Source: Clostridia bacterium
GTDB taxonomy: Bacteria > Bacillota > Clostridia > Christensenellales > Borkfalkiaceae
Reading direction: 5' to 3'
DNA: 64,000 nucleotides
Assembly: GCA_017465865.1 (NCBI GenBank)
Contig: JAFTVF010000003.1
Coordinates: 62,001-126,000 of the forward strand
Positions 7,332-15,713 of this stretch are shown here, piece by piece; position 1 is the first letter of the stretch; every line of letters starts with the position of its first letter. Position numbers and translations under genes: made by a program. Below the pieces are notes generated by a model. It was given only the letters and a program-made list of their open reading frames with translations, did no database searches and was not told the origin of the DNA.

Positions 7332-8768
7332 ATGAAAGAAATTGTAGAAAAACTATGCAGGATCGAAAGCGAGCTGAAAAAACGCCGAGAGGGGGATTTT
7401 CTTGCGAAGTATAATACGGGCGAGAAGATACATTTGAAACAGCTCGCGTTCCATAAAAGCCAAAAACGCAACCGTTGGGTGTTCGGGGGCAACCGTTCGG
7501 GAAAGACGGAATGCGGCGCTGTTGAGTGCGTGTATATGGCGCGGGGGATACACCCGTACCGAGAAAATAAAAACGGGGTGTGCGGTTGGGTGGTGTCGCT
7601 GTCGGCGCAGGTGCAACGGGACGTGGCGCAAAAGAAGATATTGCGGTATCTGCGCAGGGATTGGATAGAGGATATCGTGATGATCAGCGGACGGAAGGAC
7701 GCGCCCGAACACGGGATTATCGATTTTATCCGCGTGAAAAACGTTTTCGGCGGAAGCTCGGTGATCGGCTTTAAGAGCTGCGATCAGGGCAGGGAAAAGT
7801 TTCAGGGCGCGTCGCTGGATTTCGTGTGGTTTGATGAAGAACCGCCCGAGGATATTTATTTCGAGTGCCGTATGCGCGTGTTCGATCGGCGGGGGGATCT
7901 GTTCGGCACGATGACGCCCTTAAAGGGGTTGACTTTCGTGTATAACGAGATCTATCTCAACCGACACCACGACGAGGAGGTGTGGTATGAGTTTATGGAA
8001 TGGAGCGACAATCCCTATCTCGACGAGCGGGAGATCCGTATGCTGGAAGCGAGCATGGACGAGAGCGTTTTGCAATCAAGGCGGTACGGGAAGTTCGCCG
8101 AGGCGAGGGCTGGGCTCGTGTATCCTGAATTCGACGAGAACGTGCACGTGATCGAGCCGTTTTCCGTGCCCAAGGAATGGCAGGATAACATTTCCATCGA
8201 CCCCGGGCTGAACAATCCGTTGTCCGCGCACTGGTACGCGGTGGATTTCGACGAGAACGTGTACGTGATCGCGGAGCATTACGAGGCGGGGCGGGATATC
8301 GATTATCATTCCGAGGCGATCAAGCGGAAATGCCGCGAGCTGGATTGGCACGTCGATACCAAGGGTCGGATCTGCGCGCTCATCGACAGCGCGGCAAAGC
8401 AACGCACTTTGGGGAGCGTGAAGAGCGTTGCGGAATTGTTTTACGAACGGGGGATACTCGTCAATCCGAACGTGGAAAAGGATCTGTTTTCGGGGATTGC
8501 GAGGGTGAAAAGTTATCTCAACCGAAAAAACGGGTTGCCGAATATTTATATTTTCCGAAACTGCGTGAACCTGATCGCGGAGCTGAAAGGGTATTACTGG
8601 GGGAGCGGGGATACGCCGAGAAAAGCGGACGATCATAGCTTGGACGAGATGCGGTATTATCTGATGACGAGGCCGAAAAAGACCCCTGTACTTCCCGAAA
8701 AGACTGCGATAGAGCGGGATAAAGAAAAGCGGATTCGGAGGCTTTCGAGAGGAAAATTCGAGGCTTGA
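7332..8768 (+). CDS. terL: phage terminase large subunit
   Basis: This is the packaging motor and nuclease that cuts phage DNA and pumps it into the head. Seen: Walker A GGNRSGKT (about residue 51), Walker B FVWFDEEP (about 164), and RNase H-like nuclease parts SIDPGLNNPL (about 287), ICALIDSAA and DDHSLDEMRYYL (about 432). The 478-residue length is normal and all motor motifs look intact. Start: ATG at 7332 is chosen over the TTG at 7320, which has no properly spaced ribosome site; neither start is strongly supported. It is followed after 21 bases by the small-terminase-like gene. Confidence 0.9.
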   Translation: MKEIVEKLCRIESELKKRREGDFLAKYNTGEKIHLKQLAFHKSQKRNRWVFGGNRSGKTECGAVECVYMARGIHPYRENKNGVCGWVVSLSAQVQRDVAQKKILRYLRRDWIEDIVMISGRKDAPEHGIIDFIRVKNVFGGSSVIGFKSCDQGREKFQGASLDFVWFDEEPPEDIYFECRMRVFDRRGDLFGTMTPLKGLTFVYNEIYLNRHHDEEVWYEFMEWSDNPYLDEREIRMLEASMDESVLQSRRYGKFAEARAGLVYPEFDENVHVIEPFSVPKEWQDNISIDPGLNNPLSAHWYAVDFDENVYVIAEHYEAGRDIDYHSEAIKRKCRELDWHVDTKGRICALIDSAAKQRTLGSVKSVAELFYERGILVNPNVEKDLFSGIARVKSYLNRKNGLPNIYIFRNCVNLIAELKGYYWGSGDTPRKADDHSLDEMRYYLMTRPKKTPVLPEKTAIERDKEKRIRRLSRGKFEA

Positions 8769-8789
8769 AGGAGGTAGAAAGAGAGAAAA

Positions 8790-9107
8790 ATGGACGAAAA
8801 GAAAAAGGAAGAAAAGATTGGGGAAGCGTTGATGAAAGTGGCGCTTGGATACCAGATCGCGGAGGTTACGGAGGAGTATGCCGAGGTGGACGGGGCGTTG
8901 AAACTCACCAAACGCAAAAAGACGAAAAAGGATATCCCGCCCGATCTCAAAGCGGTGCAGATATTGCTCGGTGAGGGCGGTACGGAGTACGGGAAATGGT
9001 CGGACGAGGAATTGGAGGCGGAAAAGGAGAGGCTGCTGGCTGCGCTGAAAGAGGAAAAGAAAGAAAAACCGAAGAAGAAAGGCAAGGCGAAGCCTTGCGT
9101 GAAATAA
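8790..9107 (+). CDS. small-terminase-like phage protein
   Basis: The 105-residue product (ALMKVALGYQIAEVTEEYAE..., then KKTKKDIPPDLKAVQILL) resembles the C-terminal half of phage small terminase subunits, which recognise DNA and load the large subunit. The N-terminal HTH is absent. It lies after terL; in phages terS normally comes first. The last nine codons are coded by a hairpin (GCAAGGC/GCCTTGC at 9082-9098) plus GTGAAAT, one unit of the hairpin-array family, so the C-terminus KGKAKPCVK derives from repeat DNA. The ribosome site GAAGGAGGT is at 8767-8775, rather far (about 14 bases) from the ATG. Confidence 0.6.
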   Translation: MDEKKKEEKIGEALMKVALGYQIAEVTEEYAEVDGALKLTKRKKTKKDIPPDLKAVQILLGEGGTEYGKWSDEELEAEKERLLAALKEEKKEKPKKKGKAKPCVK

Positions 9108-9369
9108 AATATGTTTTTGCTTATGGCGAAAACGCGATATACTTCGTGCGATATATTTACAATGCGATATAACCTCGCTACCGCTCGGTTGCGATATGCT
9201 TGCTTTGCAAGCGTTGTGGCTGTGATTTACAATTATTATTGTATAAATTTTACCACTACGTTTTGGCTTGTATACAAGACAAAACATATCGCGCCCGTTA
9301 AGGGCATATCGCTTGCCAAAAGGCAAATATCGCGCCGTTAGGCATATCGCTTTACAATAGCAATTCACT
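9082..9369. repeat. hairpin array, GCGATAT class, copy 2 (inverted)
   Basis: This copy aligns with the array at 56-307 when reverse-complemented. Four GCGATAT 7-mers on the left and four ATATCGC on the right flank a core with TACAATTATTATTGTA and CTTGTATACAAG. Spacer hairpins include GCTTGCTTTGCAAGC, GCCCGTTAAGGGC, TTGCCAAAAGGCAA and GCCGTTAGGC. Between the copies loop bases differ while stems stay paired (GCCCTATCGGGC against GCCCTTAACGGGC read in the same direction). The right end has GCAATTCACT (9360-9369), the inverse of the AGTGAATTGC end of copy 1. The left end runs into the CDS before it and includes one GTGAAAT unit of the other class. The 430-codon antisense frame over it is not a gene. 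Confidence 0.85.
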
Positions 9370-9395
9370 CAAAAATAAAAAAAAGGAGATAAACT

Positions 9396-11279
9396 ATGGC
9401 AATGAAAGAGCATCTTTCAAAAGAGGAACAACGAAAGGCGAAAGAGCGCGAGGAAACGCGGCTGGCGCAGGAAATCACGCAGGATTTTCTATCTCGGCGC
9501 GAGGAGCGCAGAAAGACGGAGAACGGCTGGCTGTTAAATCTGAATTTTTTCAGCGGAAATCAGTACTGCGACGTGTCGCCGTTCGGGGGCTTGGTAGAGG
9601 AGGACAAGCGGTTTTACTGGCAGGCGCGCAGGGTGTTTAATCATATCGCGCCGACCGTCGATTCGAGAATTGCGAAGATCGAAAAGATGAAGCCCGAGCT
9701 GCGCGTGCGCGCGTTTTCCGACGAGGACGGGGATATGAAAGCGGCGAAGCTCGCAACGGGCGTGTTGCATTACGCGCAGGAGAGGATCGGGTTTAAGGAT
9801 ATCGTGTCGCGTGCGACGGTGTGGTCGGAGATCTGCGGAAGCGCGTTCTATAAGGTTACCTGGAACGATCGCGGGGGTAGGCAGATCGCCGTGGCAGAGG
9901 ACGGCTCGCCCGTGTACGAGGGGGAAGTGCAGGCGTCCGTCGTGCCGCCGTTCGAGATCTTTCCCGATCGGCTGGACGCGGAGGATTTCGACGGGTTGCA
10001 GAGCGTGATCCACGCGCAGATCGTGGCCGCGGATTATATCCGAGAACGGTTCGGCGTGGTGGTGTCGGGTAAGGAGATCACCCAGCTGACGGGATACAGC
10101 GAGCCGTCCGCGAGCCGATTGCCGACCGACGGGTTCGGTATGAATTCTACGATCGTCAAGGACGCGGAGATCCTGATCGAGAGGTACACCCGCCCGACGG
10201 CGGCGTATCCCGAGGGGAAATTGGAGATCGCGGCGGGCGGAAAGCTGTTGTATGCGGGCGCGTTGCCCTATATAAACGGCGAGCGCGGCGAAAGAGGGTT
10301 TCCGTTCGTTAAGCAGGACTGTCTCAGATTGCCCGGAGCGTTTTTCGGGAGCAGCGTAGTCGATCGGCTGATCCCCGTACAGCGCGCCTATAACGCCGTG
10401 CGAAACCGTAAACACGAGTTTTTGAATAGGCTGTCGATGGGGGTTTTGACCGTCGAGGACGGGTCGGTGGATACGGACGAGCTGTCCGAAGAGGGGCTGT
10501 TGCCCGGGAAGATACTCGTTTACCGTCAGGGCGGGAAAGCGCCTGAAATGCTCGATTGCGGGAGCGTGCCCAGCGAGTTTAAGGACGAGGAAGAGTGGCT
10601 GGAAAAGGAATTTGCGCTGATCAGCGGGGTGAGCGAGCTGTCGCAAAATTCCACGCCTGCGGGCGTAACGAGCGCGACGGGGTTGCAGGTGCTGTTATCC
10701 CAAGACGAATCCAGACTTTCCACGACTTTGGCGAGTATGGAAAAGGCGGTGAAAGAGGTCGGACGGCAGATCTTGCGGTTGTATAAGCAGTTCGCGGGCT
10801 CGGCAAGGCTGATGACGATGACGGGGGAGAACAAGCGTACGCAACTGTGCTATTTCAACGCGCAAAACCTGTCGGTGAACGACGTGCAGTTCGAATCGCG
10901 TGAGGCGATCACGCCCGAGGAAAAGAAAGCGACACTTCTGAAATTGTACGAGGCGGGGCTACTTTCGGGCGAGGACGGAAAGCTGACGGTGGAGAATAAG
11001 AACCGTATTTTGGAGGCGTTCGGGTTCGGCAGCTACGAAAACGCGCGGGATATTTCCGCTCTGCATATCGCAAAAGCGGGCGAGGAAAACCTCGAAATGA
11101 AATCGGGGGATTTACAGCCTGACGAGTACGATGATCACAGATTACATATTTCCGAGCACACGAGGTTTTTACTGTCTGCGGAGTTTAAGCGATCGACGAA
11201 GAAAGAGGAACTCAAAGCAAGATTTGTCGCGCATATGGCGGCGCATGAGGAATTGGACAAGAAAAAGAAAGAGAAATAA
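9396..11279 (+). CDS. phage portal protein (P22-like)
   Basis: The portal is the ring through which DNA enters the head. The 627-residue product has the P22/podovirus portal pattern: a charged helical N-terminus, NLNFFSGNQY, the 'FNHIAPTVDSRIAKIEKMKP' block (about 87-106), ICGSAFYKVTWND, and a helical C-terminal part with 'SATGLQVLLSQDESRLS' followed by a long basic helix. Its length suits the family. The ribosome site AAAGGAG is well placed before the ATG at 9396. It is separated from the preceding gene by hairpin array copy 2, so it may need its own or read-through transcription. The scaffold-like gene follows after 15 bases. Confidence 0.85.
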   Translation: MAMKEHLSKEEQRKAKEREETRLAQEITQDFLSRREERRKTENGWLLNLNFFSGNQYCDVSPFGGLVEEDKRFYWQARRVFNHIAPTVDSRIAKIEKMKPELRVRAFSDEDGDMKAAKLATGVLHYAQERIGFKDIVSRATVWSEICGSAFYKVTWNDRGGRQIAVAEDGSPVYEGEVQASVVPPFEIFPDRLDAEDFDGLQSVIHAQIVAADYIRERFGVVVSGKEITQLTGYSEPSASRLPTDGFGMNSTIVKDAEILIERYTRPTAAYPEGKLEIAAGGKLLYAGALPYINGERGERGFPFVKQDCLRLPGAFFGSSVVDRLIPVQRAYNAVRNRKHEFLNRLSMGVLTVEDGSVDTDELSEEGLLPGKILVYRQGGKAPEMLDCGSVPSEFKDEEEWLEKEFALISGVSELSQNSTPAGVTSATGLQVLLSQDESRLSTTLASMEKAVKEVGRQILRLYKQFAGSARLMTMTGENKRTQLCYFNAQNLSVNDVQFESREAITPEEKKATLLKLYEAGLLSGEDGKLTVENKNRILEAFGFGSYENARDISALHIAKAGEENLEMKSGDLQPDEYDDHRLHISEHTRFLLSAEFKRSTKKEELKARFVAHMAAHEELDKKKKEK

Positions 11280-11294
11280 AAGGAGGTAAAATCA

Positions 11295-11999
11295 ATGAAA
11301 GAAGAGGAGAACGTTTACGGAGAAACGCCTGATACGGAGGAAGTTGCAGCGGCAAGCGTCGGCGCGGAGGATCGGAAGGACGCCGAAAAAGAAGTCTCGA
11401 CGGTATTGGGTAAGTTTAAGGACGTAGACGCCCTTGCAAGGGCGTACGGTTCGTTGCAGGCGGAGTTTACAAGACGAAGCCAGAAACTCAAAGAACTGGA
11501 ACGGCAGGCGGAAAATCTCAAAGCCGAGGCGGAGGGTTCGGGGGCGGAAAAGCTCCGTAAGAACGCCGAAGCACGACGGGCGGAAACGAAGAAATTCGAC
11601 GCGTTCGTACGGGAAACGGAACAGGGACCCGAAGCCAAACAACCCTTGGAAACGGCGGAAGAAGCTCCGCCGAAGCCGTCTGAGTTAGAAACCGAAGCGT
11701 ACGGTTTTACGGCGAAAACGGACGCGGGCGCTGGAACAGGGAGAGAAGCGGCTCCGTCCGTCGCAATGAGCTTAGACCCGACGTTTTCGTCGGAGGAGCT
11801 GTACGAAAGGGCGAAAGCGGACGAAAAGGTTCGGCTGAAAATCATCGGGGAGTATTTGGCTTCCCTGAAAAAGCCGAACGCGCCTTTGACGGTGGGAGGG
11901 GCGGGTACGCTCGCCGCGCCTCCCGTGCGGGCGAAAAGTATCGGCGACGCGGGCGTGATGGCGTTGTCGTATTTCAAAAAGGCTTCCGTCGTGGAATGA
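11295..11999 (+). CDS. probable phage scaffold protein
   Basis: The 234-residue product is very rich in Glu, Lys and Ala. It has a predicted coiled coil (about 45-100, LQAEFTRRSQKLKELERQAE), a Pro/Glu linker and a compact C-terminal helix pair (EELYERAKADEKVRLKIIGE). That composition and the place between portal and capsid genes fit the scaffold that shapes P22-type procapsids. No sequence motif alone proves it. The ribosome site AAAGGAGG stands before the ATG. Confidence 0.65.
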   Translation: MKEEENVYGETPDTEEVAAASVGAEDRKDAEKEVSTVLGKFKDVDALARAYGSLQAEFTRRSQKLKELERQAENLKAEAEGSGAEKLRKNAEARRAETKKFDAFVRETEQGPEAKQPLETAEEAPPKPSELETEAYGFTAKTDAGAGTGREAAPSVAMSLDPTFSSEELYERAKADEKVRLKIIGEYLASLKKPNAPLTVGGAGTLAAPPVRAKSIGDAGVMALSYFKKASVVE

Positions 12000-12057
12000 G
12001 CGGAAGCGCGGGCGTGAAAAAATTTATAAAATGATAAAAAAAGGAGAAAAATAATAT

Positions 12058-13224
12058 ATGGTTACATTGGAAACTGCAAATAATGCATTAAAGAGCTTTT
12101 ATCTGGACGCGGTAACGGACGCGTTGAACAAAAAGACCAACCCGTTCCTTGCGAAAATCGAGAGCTTAACAAACAACGTCGTGGGTAAGGAAGTGAAAAA
12201 GCTGGTGCGCGTGGGTATGAACGGCGGTATCGGCGCGGGTACGGAAACGGGCGCGTTGCCTACGGGCGGCGGGAACGATTACCGTCAGCTTACTCTGCCC
12301 CTTAAAAACCTCTACGGTACGATCGAGATCTCCGATAAGGCGATCCGCGCGTCGGCAAACAGCGAGGGCGCGTTCGTCAATCTGCTCAACGACGAAATGC
12401 AATCCCTGATCCAGAGCGCGAAATATAATTTCGGCAGAATGATTTTCGGCGACGGTACGGGTAAGCTCACGACCGTGGATATTTTGACCGACGGTAAGTA
12501 TGAGGTGCAGAGCGTGAAAAACCTCGTCGAGGGTATGATCGTAGACGTTGAAAACGATATGGGCGAGATGGTGGATGCGCTGAGGGGCTGTAAGATTGTG
12601 AACGTGGACAGAACGAACAAGCTCGTTACTCTTGAAAAGGCGGGCGCGGATCTTACGGTCATCGACTCGGGGTACTCGTTCTATCTCAACGGCAGTGCGG
12701 GTCAGGAGATCACGGGGCTTGGCGCGTTGTTCGGCGACGGAGATCTTTACGGACAATCGAAAGAGCAGTCGTTTATGAAGCCTTTCGTACAGAGAGCGGT
12801 TGGCTCGATCAATGAGAATATTATACAATCCGCGATCGATAAGGTCGAAGAAAATTCGGGGAGCAGGGTGAATTTCATTCTCTGTTCGAGCGGGGTAAGA
12901 CGCGCACTGTTGCAGTATTATAAATCGCAGAATATCATGCTGCCGACGGTGGAGATCGAGGGAGGTTTTACGGCGTTGAGCTTTAACGGTATTCCCGTCG
13001 TAGTGGACAGATTCTGTCCTGCAAGTACGATGTATCTGCTCAATACCGACGATTTCAAGATCCATCAGCTTTGCGATTGGCAGTGGATGGAAGGGGAGGA
13101 CGGCAAGATCCTGCGCCAGATCCCCGGCAAGCCCGTGTATACGGCGACGCTTGTCAAATACGCGGAATTGCTCTGCGAAAGACCTTGCGGTCAGGGTATG
13201 CTTACGGGTATCACCGAAGCGTAA
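12058..13224 (+). CDS. phage major capsid protein
   Basis: The 388-residue product starts MVTLETANNALKSFYLDAVT. It carries features of HK97-fold capsids of the P22/podovirus-like kind: KEVKKLVRVGMNGGIGAGTE, the central insertion with YFLNGSAGQEI-type strands, 'ILCSSGVRRALLQYYKSQN', and the C-terminal 'FNGIPVVVDRFCPASTMYLL' followed by the basic KILRQI strand. Position after portal and scaffold supports the call. The gene is followed by a strong hairpin terminator (13238-13290), a layout that gives more capsid than downstream products. Confidence 0.85.
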   Translation: MVTLETANNALKSFYLDAVTDALNKKTNPFLAKIESLTNNVVGKEVKKLVRVGMNGGIGAGTETGALPTGGGNDYRQLTLPLKNLYGTIEISDKAIRASANSEGAFVNLLNDEMQSLIQSAKYNFGRMIFGDGTGKLTTVDILTDGKYEVQSVKNLVEGMIVDVENDMGEMVDALRGCKIVNVDRTNKLVTLEKAGADLTVIDSGYSFYLNGSAGQEITGLGALFGDGDLYGQSKEQSFMKPFVQRAVGSINENIIQSAIDKVEENSGSRVNFILCSSGVRRALLQYYKSQNIMLPTVEIEGGFTALSFNGIPVVVDRFCPASTMYLLNTDDFKIHQLCDWQWMEGEDGKILRQIPGKPVYTATLVKYAELLCERPCGQGMLTGITEA

Positions 13225-13237
13225 AGCATGAGCGGGA

Positions 13238-13290
13238 ACGGGGGTACTTGATCGTGCGGACTTGCGCGACGGGTGCTCCCGTAATTTTTT
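13238..13290 (+). terminator. terminator/attenuator after the capsid gene
   Basis: ACGGGGGTAC (13238-13247) pairs with GTGCTCCCGT (13273-13282) through 10 pairs, with wobbles. The loop holds a second stem, TCGTGC with GCGCGA. AATTTTTT follows. It sits inside the phage operon and would reduce transcription of the connector and propeller genes relative to the capsid. Confidence 0.65.
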
Positions 13291-13305
13291 AAGGAGGTAA
13301 AGTAA

Positions 13306-13857
13306 ATGACGGTGAAAGAATGTGTGATCACGGCGGCGACGGAGCTGGGGATAGCCGACGAAGTGCAGGAGTATCTCGACGGCAGTTCCACCGGCGGACA
13401 GAAGAACGCGGAGCTGCTTTTGACTTGCTTTAATTTGGTGGAGAACGAGCTGGCGCTCGATTATCTGCCCTTGTATGCCGAGGACGAAATGAGCTCGGAA
13501 ACGGGCAAGATCGATTTTTCGGCGCTGTCTATGGCGGCGGTGCGGATCTTGCGCGTGAGCGACGAATGGGGGAATTCGGTGCGGTTTCAGCTCTTTCCTA
13601 CCCATTTGAAAACGCAGCCGGGGAAAGTGCTTGTCGCCTATACCTATACGCCTGAGCAAAAGTCGATGGACGGCGAGAGCGATTTTAAGCTGCAAGCGTC
13701 CGTGCGGTTGATGGCGTACGGGATCGCTGCGGAATATACGCTTGCCATGGGGTTGTTTGAAGAACACGCCGTATGGGATAAAAAATACAAAGAGGCGATC
13801 GACGCGGCGTACAAGGCGCGGCCTTGCAGAAGAATGCGGTCGAGAAGGTGGGCGTGA
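13306..13857 (+). CDS. probable phage head-tail connector protein
   Basis: The 183-residue product starts MTVKECVITAATELGIADEV. It follows the capsid gene and is largely helical with a short beta segment (IDFSALSMAAVRILRVSDEW, VLVAYTYTPEQKSMDGESDF). This pattern is common in gp4-like head-closure or adaptor proteins that dock onto the portal ring. Family assignment rests on position and shape more than on motifs. AAGGAGG precedes the ATG at 13306. Its stop TGA overlaps the ATG of the next gene (TGATG), so the two are translationally coupled. Confidence 0.6.
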   Translation: MTVKECVITAATELGIADEVQEYLDGSSTGGQKNAELLLTCFNLVENELALDYLPLYAEDEMSSETGKIDFSALSMAAVRILRVSDEWGNSVRFQLFPTHLKTQPGKVLVAYTYTPEQKSMDGESDFKLQASVRLMAYGIAAEYTLAMGLFEEHAVWDKKYKEAIDAAYKARPCRRMRSRRWA

Positions 13858-15221
13858 TGTTGGGGCTTAAAAAACGCGCAAGCGTTGCGAAAGGAAAAGT
13901 AAGAGTATTTGAATACGACGGGTTTGCCGTGTCGGGCGAGGGGGATGCGAAAACGCTGTATGCAGGTACGAGCGTGAACTGCGATTGCCGCGACGGCGTT
14001 TTGACGACGGGCGTGGGCGTGAAACAGTTTTTGATGAGCGACGGAACGGACCCCGATCTGCCGATCAGCGGGAGCGTAAGAGCGATTTATCCGATCAAGC
14101 AGCTGGCTGAGGACGGGAAGGCTTGGGAGGAAAGACTCGGGTTCGTTGCGCGGAACGGAATGTTCGGGTATTACGCAAGCGATAACGGGGCGTATCGATT
14201 GCGGTTTAGTCTTGGGAAAGAGATAACGCCGATGCGGATAACCGATCCCGAGCTGAAAGATACGACGATGTTTATCGGGTCAAAGGGCGTTTTATGCTGT
14301 GATATTAACGGACAGATTACGGGGTTGGCGATATCGGATAATTTAATGATCGGCTGTGCGTGCAAGAACCGATTGTTTATCGGGATAGAGCCGTATACGA
14401 TCGTGTATTCCAGCCCTCAAACGCCTTTGATTTTCACCGAAAGCACGCACGGAGCGGGGAAACTGCATTTGCCCGTGGATAAGGGGAATATGGTCGGGAT
14501 CATCAATTTCAAAGAGACCGTGTACGTGTTTTTCGACCGCGGGATCATGCGCTTGGAAGCGTGCGGGTCGCCGTATGAATTCAAAGAAGTAGACCTTGGG
14601 TACGGGGGTGGAAAGATCTATCCGTATTCGATAGGCGTGTGCGGGGATTGCATAATGTTCCTCGCCACCGACGGGATATACCGTTTCGACGGCGATCGTT
14701 CGGAAAAGGTGCGGTGTCTGTCCGTACAGCCCTCGGACAGTACTGAGCAATGGTGTTGTCATACGAGCTGCGAGGGAATGTATCTGCTCCGCTATCTCGA
14801 CCAAAGCGGAGTTTTCAAAATCGCGGTCGTGTACGAGGACGGAAAGAGCGGGTATTTTACCGATACGTTCGACGCCGTGCACGAGGGCGACGGGCGCGCG
14901 TTTTGTCAGTACGGCTTGAAAATCGGTACGGTCGCGAGAGGCGGGAAGCTGACCTCTGCTAGCGGGTATTTGTTTGATACGTCGGAAATGGATTTCGGGT
15001 TACGCGGCAGAAAGACTCTGCGGTGCTTGCGGTTCGAGGGCGAGGGCGCGATGTCCGTTACCGTGAAAACGGCAACGGCGGAGCGGACGAAGCGTTTGGA
15101 ATTTACAAACGGGGTCGCCGTATGGAGGGTACGGGAACGCGGCGAGGCGTTTGCGTTTGGTATCCGCCTTGAAAAAGGGGCGCGGGTGCGCAAAATGGCG
15201 GCGGAGATCGAGTGTTTATAA
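13857..15221 (+). CDS. phage beta-propeller-like tail stabilisation protein
   Basis: The 454-residue product (MLGLKKRASVAKGKVRVFEY) starts at the ATG overlapping the previous stop; a TTG start at 13824 would add 11 residues and has a poorer ribosome site. It is built of repeated short beta strands (VGIINFKETVYVFFDRGIMR, DCIMFLATDGIYRFDG, GMYLLRYLDQSGVF), a propeller pattern. In P22-like phages the gene after the head adaptor encodes the gp10 tail nozzle, a propeller, and I infer a similar role. No tail spike or fibre gene follows, so a complete tail is not encoded here. Confidence 0.6.
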   Translation: MLGLKKRASVAKGKVRVFEYDGFAVSGEGDAKTLYAGTSVNCDCRDGVLTTGVGVKQFLMSDGTDPDLPISGSVRAIYPIKQLAEDGKAWEERLGFVARNGMFGYYASDNGAYRLRFSLGKEITPMRITDPELKDTTMFIGSKGVLCCDINGQITGLAISDNLMIGCACKNRLFIGIEPYTIVYSSPQTPLIFTESTHGAGKLHLPVDKGNMVGIINFKETVYVFFDRGIMRLEACGSPYEFKEVDLGYGGGKIYPYSIGVCGDCIMFLATDGIYRFDGDRSEKVRCLSVQPSDSTEQWCCHTSCEGMYLLRYLDQSGVFKIAVVYEDGKSGYFTDTFDAVHEGDGRAFCQYGLKIGTVARGGKLTSASGYLFDTSEMDFGLRGRKTLRCLRFEGEGAMSVTVKTATAERTKRLEFTNGVAVWRVRERGEAFAFGIRLEKGARVRKMAAEIECL

Positions 15222-15232
15222 GGAGGTGAAAT

Positions 15233-15709
15233 ATGGAGATCGATATTATTACGTACACCGACGCGCAGTACGCGTCGCTGACAGCCGAACAGCTGTTGGA
15301 AGTGCGCGCGGCACAGATCAAGAAAAACAAGCTGACGGCGAAGCTCGAAAAAGATATACGCAAAGCCGAGGAAAATCTGGTGGATAACGGGACGTATCTT
15401 TCTTCGATGCGGACGGCGATCGTGCAAGAGCTGCAAGAGGAATACGACGCTGAGGTGGAAGTTTTGCGCGAGGGGTTGTTGTTCTTCCTGAAATTCTCTA
15501 CGCGGCCCGACGCTTCGGGCGCGCCGTATTCGGTGGACTATTCGTTGCCCGTGGAGGATCGGTTTGCGATTGTAAAAACCTATTACGAAACGAATTACAG
15601 CGACGGCAACGAGCGTTTTGCGGCGTTTCAGCAGGATACGGTGGCGGTACAGTATCTCGGGGAATTGTACGCGCCGTTGTACGATTATTTTTTGGATTCT
15701 ACTTATTGA
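15233..15709 (+). CDS. phage-module protein of unknown function
   Basis: This is the last gene of the module (158 residues), 11 bases after the propeller gene, with ribosome site AAGGAGGTGAA. The N-terminal half is a charged helix (LTAEQLLEVRAAQIKKNKL...LEKDIRKAEENL) and the C-terminal half is aromatic-rich (YETNYSDGNERF...YAPLYDYFLDSTY). It has no signal peptide or membrane helix. It could be a minor virion or tail-tip protein. I do not recognise the family. Confidence 0.6.
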   Translation: MEIDIITYTDAQYASLTAEQLLEVRAAQIKKNKLTAKLEKDIRKAEENLVDNGTYLSSMRTAIVQELQEEYDAEVEVLREGLLFFLKFSTRPDASGAPYSVDYSLPVEDRFAIVKTYYETNYSDGNERFAAFQQDTVAVQYLGELYAPLYDYFLDSTY

Positions 15710-15713
15710 GCGG

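Noticed and set aside
8076..9368. Antisense frame of 430 codons
   Set aside because: It runs antisense to terL and its small partner and through the hairpin array. No ribosome site and low-complexity composition typical of the reverse of a GC-skewed gene.
12166..13767. Antisense frame of 533 codons over the capsid gene
   Set aside because: The capsid protein on the plus strand has clear family features and a ribosome site; the reverse frame has neither.
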